DNA from: Bacteroidota bacterium
GTDB taxonomy: Bacteria; Bacteroidota; Bacteroidia; B-17B0; Aurantibacillaceae
Reading direction: 5' to 3'
NCBI GenBank assembly: GCA_016711805.1
Contig: JADJSH010000037.1
Location: 186,001-250,000 of the forward strand
DNA: 64,000 nucleotides
Position numbers and translations under genes: made by a program
Notes under the pieces: model-generated
Databases searched by the model: none
Told to the model about the DNA's origin: nothing
What the model saw: the letters and a program-made list of their open reading frames with translations, nothing else
Part shown: in pieces, positions 7,572 through 18,400 of the stretch
How the letters are laid out: each line of letters starts with the position of its first letter
How positions within the stretch are numbered: position 1 is the stretch's first letter

Positions 7572-9624
7572 ATGTCAACTACTTATAAACGTACACTTGT
7601 TACTTCCGCCCTACCTTATGCAAATGGTCCAGTTCATATTGGTCATCTAGCGGGCTGCTATTTGCCTTCCGATATTTTTGTGAGATACAAAAGAAGTAAA
7701 GGCGAGGATGTTATGTTTATTTGTGGTAGCGACGAGCATGGCGTGCCTATTACTATTAAAGCCAAAAAAGAAGGAGTTAGTCCGCAAGATGTGGTAGATA
7801 AATACCATAAAATGATGGGTGACTCTTTTAAAGAGTTTGGGATTTCTTTTGACATTTATTCTCGCACCTCTAATAAAATTCATCACGAAACAGCTTCTGA
7901 TTTCTTTAAAGTACTATATGATAAAGGTGGTTTCACTGAAGAAATTACTGAACAATATTATGACGAAGAAGCAAAACAATTTTTAGCAGACCGTTATATT
8001 ACAGGAACTTGCCCTAAATGCGCTAATCCAAATGCTTATGGCGACCAATGCGAGAAATGCGGAAGCACATTAAGCGCTACCGAATTAATTGATCCAAAAT
8101 CAACATTAAGTGGAGCAAAACCTGTTTTAAAAGAAACGAAAAATTGGTTTTTGCCTTTAGATAAATTACAACCAAAAATACAAGCATACTTAGACCAACA
8201 TAAAGATTGGAAAACGAATGTTTACGGTCAATGTAAAAGTTGGTTAGATAGTGGTGATGGTTTACAGCCTCGTGCTATGACTCGTGATTTAGATTGGGGT
8301 GTGCCAGTACCAGTAAAGGGCGCAGAAGGAAAAGTGTTGTATGTTTGGTTTGATGCACCAATCGGATATATTTCGGCGACCAAAGAATTAAGACCGAACG
8401 ATTGGGAACTATATTGGAAAGACAAAGAAACACGCTTGATTCATTTTATTGGAAAAGATAATATTGTGTTTCACTGTATTATTTTCCCTGCGATGTTAAT
8501 GGAGCACGGCGATTTTATTTTAGCAGATAACGTTCCGGCCAATGAGTTTTTTAAATTTAGAAGGCGATAAGATTTCGACTTCACGTAACTGGGCCGTTTG
8601 GTTACACGAATACTTACTTGATTTTAAAAATCAACAAGATGTGCTGCGTTATACCTTATGTTCTAACGCTCCCGAAACTAAGGATAACGATTTTACCTGG
8701 GCAGATTTTCAAACCAAGAATAATAGTGAGTTAGTTGCTATCCTTGGTAATTTCGTAAACCGTACCTTAGTATTGACTCACAAATATTATAATGGTGCTG
8801 TGCCATCAGCAGATACTTATACCAAAGAAGACTTATTAATTTTAGAGCAATTAGCAGCATTTCCAGATAAAATATCTGCTTCTATTGAAAACTTTAAGTT
8901 TAGAGAAGCTTTAGCGGAGATGATGAACTTAGCACGTTTAGGTAATAAATATTTAGCTGAAACCGAGCCATGGAAATTGATTAAAACGGATGAGCAACGT
9001 GTAAAAACGATTATGAATATCGCTTTACAAATTACTTGCAACTTAGCAGTCGTTTGTGAACCGTTCTTGCCTTTTACATCAGCTAAATTATTTACGATGT
9101 TAAATATGCCAATTTTAAAATGGCATGCGGCTAAACAAACTAGCAACATGGCAGCAGGACATGTAATTAATAAAGAAGAATTACTATTTGCTAAAATTGA
9201 AGATACAGAAATTCAAGCACAGATTGATAAATTAAATGCCAGCAAAAGTGCTAATGCTTCTGCTAATGCCGTTACTGCTATTGCTCCTGCTAAACCAGAA
9301 ACTAGTTTTGATGATTTCAGTAAAATGGATATTCGCACTGCTACTATTTTAGAAGCAGAACGCGTTCCTAAAACAGATAAATTATTAAAACTAAAACTCG
9401 ATACTGGTCTTGACGTGCGCACTGTGGTAAGTGGTATTGCCGAATGGTATAAACCTGAAGATATTATTGGACAAAAAGTATGTATGCTAGCAAACCTTGC
9501 TCCACGAAAAATTAAAGGTATTGAAAGTCAAGGAATGATTTTAATGGCATCGAATAGCGCTGGCGAATTAAGCTTTATGACAGCAACCAAACCTGATTTT
9601 AATAATGGTTCGGAGGTTAAATAA
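7572..9624 (+). CDS. metG: Methionyl-tRNA synthetase, interrupted by one extra T
   Basis: Starting at the ATG at 7572, the protein shows the HIGH motif at residues 22-25, a CxxC zinc knuckle region (CPKCANPNAYGDQCEKCG) and, in the second part, the KMSKS equivalent KISTS before RNWAVW. The C-terminus carries a Trbp111/EMAP-II tRNA-binding domain (from about DDFSKMDIRTATILEAERV). The first frame runs into a stop at 8570, while the second frame takes over near 8545. Removing one T from the six-T run at 8547-8552 restores the expected ANEFLNLEGDKISTS and gives a 683-residue enzyme, normal for Bacteroidota. MetRS is essential and no second copy is visible, so a sequencing error is the likely cause. 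The possible start at 7509 adds a non-family extension and is rejected. Confidence 0.93.
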
Positions 9625-10348
9625 CATAGGACTATTTGCTTGTTTGATGTTTGGTGCGTCTTGTTTCTCGCAAGAAGATGACACTAAACCTCCTAAAGTA
9701 AATAACTTTAAAGAAGACTCCTCTTTTATTGCATTTAGTAAATACCGCGAAAGTGTTGCTAAAGCACAAATCATTTCCTTAAAAAATGGAGGTGCTTTAT
9801 TAGTACGTTTAAAAACAAATGCGAACACCATTAACCGTTTAAAAGCTGCTGGAAGCATTGATATGGCAACACAAGTGGAAAGAGAAACGAGACTAAATAA
9901 TAAAGCCATCATTAGAGCCTACAGCAATGAATTTAAATTTTGTCCCATTTACTTTTTTAATTCAGATTGCTCTGACTCTGTAAAACATAAAAATCTTTCA
10001 GGCATATTTGTAGACTCTAATTTAGTTGTTAATTCAAGTATTGTTTGCGACGCTCTATTTTATTTAGTGGCAGAACAAGGTACTATTTATGATTCATCAT
10101 TAGGATTGGTGTCAGAAGCACAAGCTAGTAAAGCATCAGAAAAAGGCACTCCTGCTAAAGAAGTATTTATGGTAATTAAAAATCGATTTTTTATTCAACT
10201 AAATAAACCATTTCCATATTTCCAACAAGGCTACTCTGTAAAGAAATATGCAGACTACGTTAGAAAAATGAATACGAGTTTTTCAGATTTTTACAATAAA
10301 AATAAGGCTTTTGTGATTCCTACAGAAGTTAAACAGTATGTGTATTAA
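9605..10348 (+). CDS. Exported protein of unknown function
   Basis: A 247-residue protein starting inside the last codons of metG (20-base overlap). The first 23 residues form a Sec signal peptide (MVRRLNNIGLFACLMFGASC...SQ), so the product is periplasmic or outer-membrane associated. The rest is soluble alpha/beta-like sequence with several short motifs I do not recognise (CPIYFFNSDCSDSV, QLNKPFPYFQQGYSVKKYADYVRKMN). Overlap and orientation suggest co-transcription with metG. It resembles conserved Bacteroidota hypotheticals; no function can be assigned. Confidence 0.72.
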   Translation: MVRRLNNIGLFACLMFGASCFSQEDDTKPPKVNNFKEDSSFIAFSKYRESVAKAQIISLKNGGALLVRLKTNANTINRLKAAGSIDMATQVERETRLNNKAIIRAYSNEFKFCPIYFFNSDCSDSVKHKNLSGIFVDSNLVVNSSIVCDALFYLVAEQGTIYDSSLGLVSEAQASKASEKGTPAKEVFMVIKNRFFIQLNKPFPYFQQGYSVKKYADYVRKMNTSFSDFYNKNKAFVIPTEVKQYVY

Positions 10349-10363
10349 TAAATAGCCTTACAT

Positions 10364-10867
10364 TTAATCTAACCAACAAACTCTTGAATGAGGAGAAGTC
10401 CTTCCATTTTCAATGGTGTAATAAGAATTTCCAGTATTTACTTTATCAATAATTTTCGGCCATCCTTTATCATCTATAACTAGTTGCCCTTTAACGTAAG
10501 TGCCTTTTGAAAAAATAACATCATTGGAAATTTCAGTAACATAATATTTCCAGGTTCCAATTTTAAATCCGTGCTTATATTTTCCCTTAGCTAATATTTT
10601 GCCGTTAGGATAAAAATAAACCCATGGTCCGTTTTTCAAAGTATCTATATAATTGCCAAAGCAAAGAATTTTACTTTCGTTTAAACCTTCATTACTGGAC
10701 ATTCTAGCTGATTCACAAGGATAAAATTCCATATAAGAATAATGTGACTTTTGAAAAACAGTGTCTAATTTTTGAGAAAAACCAGCGTTAGATAAAATGA
10801 CAAGTAACAATAGTAATATTGTATCTGGCAATTTTAAATTCATTCTTTGTTTTCTAAAACTCCGCAA
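10364..10867 (-). CDS. Exported MORN-type repeat protein
   Basis: A 167-residue protein with a hydrophobic signal sequence and two or three MORN/YwqK-like repeats (GPWVYFYPNGKILAKGKY, HGFKIGTWKYYV). Such repeats occur in many exported Bacteroidota proteins and probably mediate binding. The first ATG overlaps the end of the upstream decarboxylase gene by 14 bases. The ATG at 10843 (MNLKLPDTILLLLLV) makes a cleaner signal peptide and is an equally good start. The two genes are probably co-transcribed. The biochemical role is unknown. Confidence 0.72.
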   Translation of the reverse strand: MRSFRKQRMNLKLPDTILLLLLVILSNAGFSQKLDTVFQKSHYSYMEFYPCESARMSSNEGLNESKILCFGNYIDTLKNGPWVYFYPNGKILAKGKYKHGFKIGTWKYYVTEISNDVIFSKGTYVKGQLVIDDKGWPKIIDKVNTGNSYYTIENGRTSPHSRVCWLD

Positions 10868-11513
10868 TAACAGTTTGTGAGCCGGTTACCACATCGCCAA
10901 TTTTTACTTTTAATTTGGCATCCAATGGCAAATATAAATCAACACGAGAACCAAATTTAATAAAGCCCATTTCCCCGCACTGTGTTGCTTTATCGCCTTC
11001 TTTGCTATACATCACAATACGACGTGCTAAAGCCCCTGCAACTTGTCTGAATAAAACAGATTTACCATTGCTAGGATGCTTAACTACAACGCTCGTGCGT
11101 TCATTTTCTGTACTTGCTTTTGGCAAAGAAGCTACCATAAATTTACCAGCATGGTATTTTGCATAAGTCACGTCACCAGCAATTGGGTAACGATTGACAT
11201 GCACATTAATAGGCGACATAAAAATAGATACTTGAATACGTTTATCTTTAAAGTATTCGCCTTCTTCTGTTTCTTCAATCACTACTACTTTGCCGTCTGC
11301 TGGAGCAATAATTGCTTGATCATTAATCGTATGCACACGACTTGGGTGGCGAAAAAATTGAATCACCACAATTAATAAAAATCCTGATAATGCATATGCA
11401 AACCAATGGGCTATGGCAAATTCAGGAAATGCTAATTTGGCAATACTAATAATAATAGCACTAAATAATATGGTAACTAATAATGTAGGATAACCTTCTT
11501 TATGAAATTTCAT
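10854..11513 (-). CDS. psd: Phosphatidylserine decarboxylase family protein (short, PssA-partner type)
   Basis: This 219-residue membrane-associated proenzyme makes phosphatidylethanolamine from phosphatidylserine. It has two hydrophobic N-terminal segments (about 10-28 and 36-53), the conserved PADGKV (71-76), the SPINVHVNRYP loop (100-110) and the self-cleavage site FGSR with G188-S189, where the pyruvoyl cofactor is generated. The short length and FGSR (rather than LGST) place it in the compact bacterial/archaeal-type subgroup. A MORN-repeat gene overlaps its end. Confidence 0.93.
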   Translation of the reverse strand: MKFHKEGYPTLLVTILFSAIIISIAKLAFPEFAIAHWFAYALSGFLLIVVIQFFRHPSRVHTINDQAIIAPADGKVVVIEETEEGEYFKDKRIQVSIFMSPINVHVNRYPIAGDVTYAKYHAGKFMVASLPKASTENERTSVVVKHPSNGKSVLFRQVAGALARRIVMYSKEGDKATQCGEMGFIKFGSRVDLYLPLDAKLKVKIGDVVTGSQTVIAEF

Positions 11514-11559
11514 AGTATAAAAAACTGTAAAAATAAGATATTAATAATAATTGTGGTAG

Positions 11560-12483
11560 TTATTTTACTTCAACATCATCTTGCCAATGCTTGGATTGTT
11601 GTTTTGAAAAGCGGAGACCTAACATTAACTCATGTGTGCCCGAAGAGTAATTTTTAAGATTAGTTGTTGTAAAATCGTAAGAGTAACCTATCATTAAATA
11701 ATTTTTATACATAAAGCCAACTAAAGCTGTAAGCGCATCATTATGTCTATAACCAACTCCCAACCAAACTTGCTCCTGATAAATAACACGAGCTCCAACA
11801 TCCACCTTAATCGGCGCTGGATTTGCATATTTAGCTAAGAAAGAAGGTTCTACTTTAAAATCATCATTGATATCGAATTTGTAAGCTCCATTTAACATGA
11901 AATGAGTCACCAATGTTCCTTTATGATCTCCATCTGGATACAATTTAATAGGACTTTGATATAATTGAGGCGCACTAAATCCCAAATACCATTTGTCATT
12001 ATGAACATATATACCTGCTCCAAAGTCAGGAACAATTCTAGTTTGGTATTGCGTTAATAGATTATCATCACCTGCATCATGTAAATGCAATTTATGTCCA
12101 TCAATTCCCCATTGTTGTATTCCTGCATTCAGTCCTAATGATACCCTCGTTTTTTCTGCAATCTTAATATGGTATGCATAGGCTAAACTAATACCTACTC
12201 GTCTGGTTGGTCCAACAATATCAGTGTAAATATGTGTTCCTAAACCCATGTGTCGATTTTTTAAAGGGCTATGCAACGTCAACATATAAGTTCTAGGCGC
12301 ATCTGTCATCCCTACCCATTGGTAACGATTATTAGAACGCATATCTGCAAAATTATCTTTCCCAGCTACCGCAGGATTAATTGCCAAATCATTTAGCATA
12401 TACTGAGTATACTGAGGCAGTTGTTGAGCTTGTAAATTCGTTACAAGCAACACGATAACCGTTATGTATATAAATTTCTTCAT
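11560..12483 (-). CDS. sprF: PorP/SprF family type IX secretion membrane protein
   Basis: A 307-residue outer-membrane beta-barrel-type protein with a signal peptide (MKKFIYITVIVLLVTNLQAQ) and the family opening QLPQYTQYMLNDLAINPAVAG. Alternating aromatic/polar strands follow through to the C-terminus (VWLGVGYRHNDALTALVGFMY). In Flavobacterium johnsoniae, SprF is encoded directly after SprB and is needed to secrete SprB through the T9SS. Here the gene begins 3 bases after the stop of the giant SprB-like gene, so its job as that protein's partner is strongly implied. It is probably co-transcribed with it. Confidence 0.93.
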   Translation of the reverse strand: MKKFIYITVIVLLVTNLQAQQLPQYTQYMLNDLAINPAVAGKDNFADMRSNNRYQWVGMTDAPRTYMLTLHSPLKNRHMGLGTHIYTDIVGPTRRVGISLAYAYHIKIAEKTRVSLGLNAGIQQWGIDGHKLHLHDAGDDNLLTQYQTRIVPDFGAGIYVHNDKWYLGFSAPQLYQSPIKLYPDGDHKGTLVTHFMLNGAYKFDINDDFKVEPSFLAKYANPAPIKVDVGARVIYQEQVWLGVGYRHNDALTALVGFMYKNYLMIGYSYDFTTTNLKNYSSGTHELMLGLRFSKQQSKHWQDDVEVK

Positions 12484-12486
12484 CTT

Positions 12487-15400
12487 TTATCTAAATATGG
12501 TTAATGGGCTTGTGTATGGCTTAGGGAAATTCGGATGATTCAACTTCACAACATAATAATACGTTCCCACTGGTAAATTTTTCCCTTTGTATTGTCCGTT
12601 AAATGGTATGGCATATCCTTTAGAATAGAACAATTGTTCTCCCCAACGATTATATACTTCCACTTCACAATCAGGGAACTGATCAATAAAATCAATTTGC
12701 CATACATCATTTTTACCATCTCCATTTGGAGAGAATCCATTTGGAATTTTAATTTCAGGGTAAACGTAAACTGTTACTGTATCAGAATTAAAGCAACCGT
12801 TCACATCAATAACTGATACCGTATAAATAGTGGTAACCGTTGTACCAGATACCGGATTTGTTCCTGATGGATTATCTAATCCTATTACTGGAGACCAGCT
12901 AAATGTCGAGCCTGTAGCACTAGTTGGATTACCTCCAATAGTTCCTGAGCCAAATAAAGGAATACTAATCACTGGTCCAGCATCGACATTTGGAAGCGGA
13001 TTTGAATTAACTACAATCGTATCACTATCAATACAAACGCCATTAGTTGCAACTAAGACATAAGTAGAGGTTCCAACAGCAGGTGAAACGGTAGTTGAAA
13101 CTGAATTTGAAATTGCTGCAACATTTGGCACAACAAACCATTCGTAAGTGTTAGTTCCAAAAGTGCTAGTTGAATTTGAACCATCTAATAATAGCGTTCC
13201 ATTTTGACAGAATAAAGTATCATTACCAGCAATAGCATCTACACCAAGCGTTGAATTGATAGTTAAAGCTGAATCAACAACACAACCAAAATTATCCGTT
13301 AAAGTTAAAGTATAAGTTCCTGCTAACACATTTACTAAATTTGGTGTAACAATAGATCCAGGCATCCAATTGTAGCTATATGGAGAAATACCGCCCGTAA
13401 CTGTTGTCGTTATAGCTCCATCTAAAGCCGAACTACAACTTGCATCTGTAATTGTGGCAGTTAAAGTTAATGTTGGAGGATTAATTAATGAATACGTATT
13501 TGAAGTAGAACAACCATTAGCATCTGCAACAGTAATAGAATAATTTCCAGTACATAAACTATTCGTCGTTGCTGTATTCACATTATTAGGAGTCCAAGTA
13601 AATGTATATGGCATTGTACCACCAATAGGAATAGCAGTTAACGAACCGTCGCAAGCATCATGACATTGAGGGCTATCTAAATCAGGAATACTAAATGCAA
13701 TTGGCGCAACAGTAGCTAACGAGAAATTACGAGTTGCTTTACAACCTGCAGCATCGGTAACTTCTACAGAATAATCTCCAGCACATAATGCACTGATGCT
13801 AGAAGTTGTTACTCCATTTGACCAAACTGTATTATAGGTTGGAGTTCCTCCTGTAATAGTAATCGCAATATTTCCATCACATAAACCGCTACAAGAAATA
13901 TCTTGTTTTGTTGATGAAATTATTGGCGCATTGATTGATTGAATAGTAAATATTTCAGTTTTAGAACAATTACCATCACTAACGGTTAGCGTATAAGTTC
14001 CAGGAGCCAAATTACTTATAGTTGGCGTGTTTCCTGCAGGAAGCCAAGCATAAGTATAAATACCAGTTCCGCCGGTTACATTTACAGTAATTGAACCCGT
14101 AGAAGAAGAACAAGAAGATTGAGTTACTTGAGATGAGATAGTAAATGTGGTTAATGCTCCAATAACAACACTTGCCGTTCTAGAACATCCATTTACATCA
14201 GTCATATTACAGAAATAAGTTCCAGCACATAATCCAGTGATGTTTGGTGAAGTTGAATTATCATGAATCCAATTATAGGTTATTGGGGCAACCCCGCCTA
14301 TTGCGGAAACATTGGCAGCACCATCACACACACTTGCATCACAACTTACATCAGTTGTAACGATGGTTTCTCCTGTAATTCCACTTGAGCTATTAATAAC
14401 AACGTTCGTTGTATTGACACAACCATTACCATCCGTAATTTGAACTGCATAAACACCAGAACATAAATTAGTAGCGGTATTTACAATTTGATTGTTACTC
14501 CATAAGAAACTATAAGGCGCTGTTCCACCAACTGGATTTACAATAGCCGAACCATCACATTGATCGCAACTTGGCTGTGTAATGTTTGGTGTAAATGTTA
14601 CTTGAGAAATAGAGCTAACATTTGCAGCTATTGGATTAAAACATCCATTAGCATCTGTAATCGTCGCAGAGTAATTACCTGTGCACAATCCGCTAGCTGT
14701 ATTTCCTATTTGTCCAATAGGATCGTTCCATTGAATCGTATAAGGCGCAACGCCACCAGCAATATTGGTTGCAGTTAAAACACCATTACAGTCGTTAAAA
14801 CATACATTATTAACCGCCAGTGTTGAAGCTGTTATAGTAGTTAAACTTGGCACATTATAGTTAAATACTAATGCGCAACCTTGAGCATCTGTAATTGTAG
14901 CTGTTTGTGGGCCAGGGCATAAACTAGTAACAGTTCCTGTATTAGCTGTTGGTGACCATGAATATGTATAAGGTCCTGTTCCACCCGTAGGCGTTAAAGC
15001 AATAGATCCATTACAATTTCCAAAACATGCTGCACTTGTAATTACTGAATTATCTATGATTGCTGTTGGTTCTGTAATCACAAAACTTGAATCTACGCTA
15101 CAACCATTTGCGTCTGTAATTATTACACTATATGTTCCTGCGGTTAAACCAGTAACATCTTCTGTTGTGGCATTTGTAGGCGTCCAACTAAATGTATAAC
15201 CTGATCCTGGAACACCGCCAGTTACTGTTAAATTAATAGAGCCTGTAGACGTTGCATTACAATTTGCATTGGCAACAATTGCTGTTACAGTAATTGTAGG
15301 TGGACTTGTTAATGTATATGTTTCTACGGCTGGACAACCATTTGCATCAGTCACCGTTACTGAATAATTTCCTGCACATAAAGCATTTGCTACCGAAGTA

Positions 15401-18400
15401 GAAGACGTTGCTACTGCCCAATTAAATGTATACGGTAAAACTCCGCCACTTGGAATAACTGTAATAGCTCCATTACAATCATTATTACATAAAGGATTAT
15501 CAACATCTGGTGTGCTAAATACAATTGGTGTCACGGTAGATAATGAGAAGTTTCTAACCGCACTACATCCTGCAGCATCTGTAACTATTACCGAATAAGC
15601 GCCTGCACATAAAGCACTAATACTTGGAGTTGTTGCTCCGTTCGACCAAAGCGTGTTATAAGCTGGTACTCCTCCAGAAATAGTTAAAGCGATATCGCCA
15701 TTACATATTCCGCTACAAGATATGTCATTAGTAGTAGAAGTAATAATAGGTGCACTAAAAGAATTGATCGCATAAACTTGTGTTTGAGAACAATTACCAT
15801 CACTAACGGTTAGTGTATAGATGCCAGGTGCTAAATTTGTTATAGAAGCTGAGTTTGGAGCTACTGGAATCCAAGTGTAATTATATGTCCCTGTGCCTCC
15901 TGTTACATTTACTGTAATAGAACCCGTACTAGCTGAACAAGAAGATGGAATAATTTGCGGTGTAATCGTAAAATTAGTAGTTGCTCCAATTACTACACTA
16001 GCCGTTCTTGTACAACCATTAGCATCAGTCATGTTACATAAGTAAGTTACTCCTGCACATAAATTCGTGGCAGTTTGAGAAGTTGAATTATCATGTACCC
16101 AATGATAGGAAATAGGCGCTACACCTCCTACGGCAGTTATATTTGCAGTTCCGTCACAATTTCCAGAACAAGTAACATCAGTTGTAACTAATGTTTCTCC
16201 TGTTATTCCAGATGAGCTGTTTATAACAACACTTGTAGTATTGACACAACCGTTACCATCTGTAATTTGCACAGCATAAACACCAGAACATAAATTAGTG
16301 GCTGTGTTTGTAGTTTGTGAAGGTATACTCCATATATAAGTATAAGGCGCTATACCTCCAACTGGATTAACAATCGCGGAACCATTGCAAAGTCCACAAC
16401 CTGGTTCAGTAACTACTGGCGTAAAAGTTACAGGGCCTGTCGATCCAATAGTTGCTGGTATTTGACTAAAACATCCATTTGCATCTGTCACAATTGCAGA
16501 ATAACTTCCTGTACATAAATTGATAGCAGTATTACCAGTTTGGAAATTTGGATCATTCCAATTGATGGTATAAGGTGCTGTTCCACCAGCGATATTAGTT
16601 GCCGTTAAAACACCGTTGCAATCATTAAAACATAAATTATTTACCGCAAGTGTTGAAGCTGTTATTGTTGTTAGGCTTGGAATATTATATACTGATACAA
16701 CAGCACATCCTTGCGCATCTGTTATAGTAGCTGTTTGTGGTCCTGGGCATAAGTTATTTATTGTAGCCGAATTTGGAGCAACAGGCGACCATGAATACGT
16801 ATAAGGAGCAACGCCTCCAATAGGATTTAATGTGATAGAGCCATTACAATTACCAAAACAAGTTGCGCTTGCAATAATTTCTTGACCATTTATTGGTGCA
16901 GGTTCAGTAATAACAAAACTCGTATCTACTACACAACCATTAGCATCTGTAATCTGCACACTGTATGTTCCTGCAGGTATACTCGATAAATCTTCTGTAG
17001 AAACATTATTAGGAGTCCAGCTATAGGTATAACCAGCACCTGGCGTACCACCTGATACTGTTAAATCTATAGCTCCATTTGTTGCACCATTACAATTTAC
17101 GTTTGTTAAAACAGCTGTTACCGCAATTGGCGTTGGCCCTGTTAATGTATATGTCTCTTGAACAGAACAGCCATTAGCATCTGTAACTATAACCGAATAA
17201 TTTCCAGAACATAAAGCGTTAGCAGCAGATGTTGTAGATGTTGAAACAGCCCAACTGAAACTGTATGGTAAAGACCCTCCAATTGGTATAGCAGTTATCG
17301 CACCGTTGCAATCATTGTTACATAAAGGATTATTTACATTTGCTGTACTAAATACAATTGGAGTTCCAGTTGTTAAAGAGAAACTTTGAACAGCTTTACA
17401 TCCTGCCGCATCTGTTACGGTATATGAATAAGGACCTACACAAAGTCCATTAATAGTTGGCGTTGATGCTCCATTAGACCAAGCAGTAGTATACGCTGGC
17501 GTTCCTCCATTGATAGTTAATGAAATACTTCCATCACAAAGCCCTGAACAACTAATATCACTTTGAGTAGCAGAAACTATAGGTCCATTAATTGAATTAA
17601 TAGGGTAAACTTGAGTTTGAGAACAATTACCATCACTAACGGTTAGCGTATAAATGCCTGGCGCTAAATTTGTGATTGAAGGGGAATTAGGAGCTGCTGG
17701 TAGCCAAGTGTAACTATAAGCTCCAGTACCACCTGTTACATTTACTGTAATAGATCCAGTACTAGAAGAACATGAGGAAGGTACAATTTGTGGAGTAATG
17801 CTTAAACTTGTAACTGCTCCAACTACAACACTAGCCGTTCTTGTACAACCATTTGCATCTGTCATGTTACATAAGTAAGTTACTCCAGCACATAAATTAG
17901 AAGCTGTTTGTGACGTTGAATTATCATGTATCCAATGATACGTAATAACTCCAGTTCCGCCAATAGCAGTTACATTTGCAGTTCCATCGCAATTTCCTCC
18001 ACAGGTAACATCCGTCGTAACAATTGTTTCCCCAGTAAAACCGCTTAAACTATTTATAACAACATTTGTAGAATTCACACAACCATTTCCATCAGTAATA
18101 TCAACACCATACACGCCCGCGCATAAATTAGTAGCTGTATTTCCAGTTTGGTTATTAGTCCACGAATACGTATAAACTGGTATTCCACCAGATGGATTAA
18201 CAACAATTGACCCATCACATAAACCGCAACCAGGTTGTGTAATAACTGGTGTAAATGTTACAGGAGAAGAAGAACTAACATCTGCTGGTATTTGACTAAA
18301 ACAACCACTAGCATCTGTAACGATTGCAGAGTAACTTCCGGTACATAAATTAATAGCAGTATTTCCAGTTTGGAAATTTGGATCATTCCAATTGATGGTA

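Noticed and set aside
8540..8575. Programmed frameshifting in metG
   Set aside because: A T run is present, but the needed +1 shift, the essential nature of the gene and three more single-base breaks in this window make a consensus error more likely. I keep it only as an alternative.
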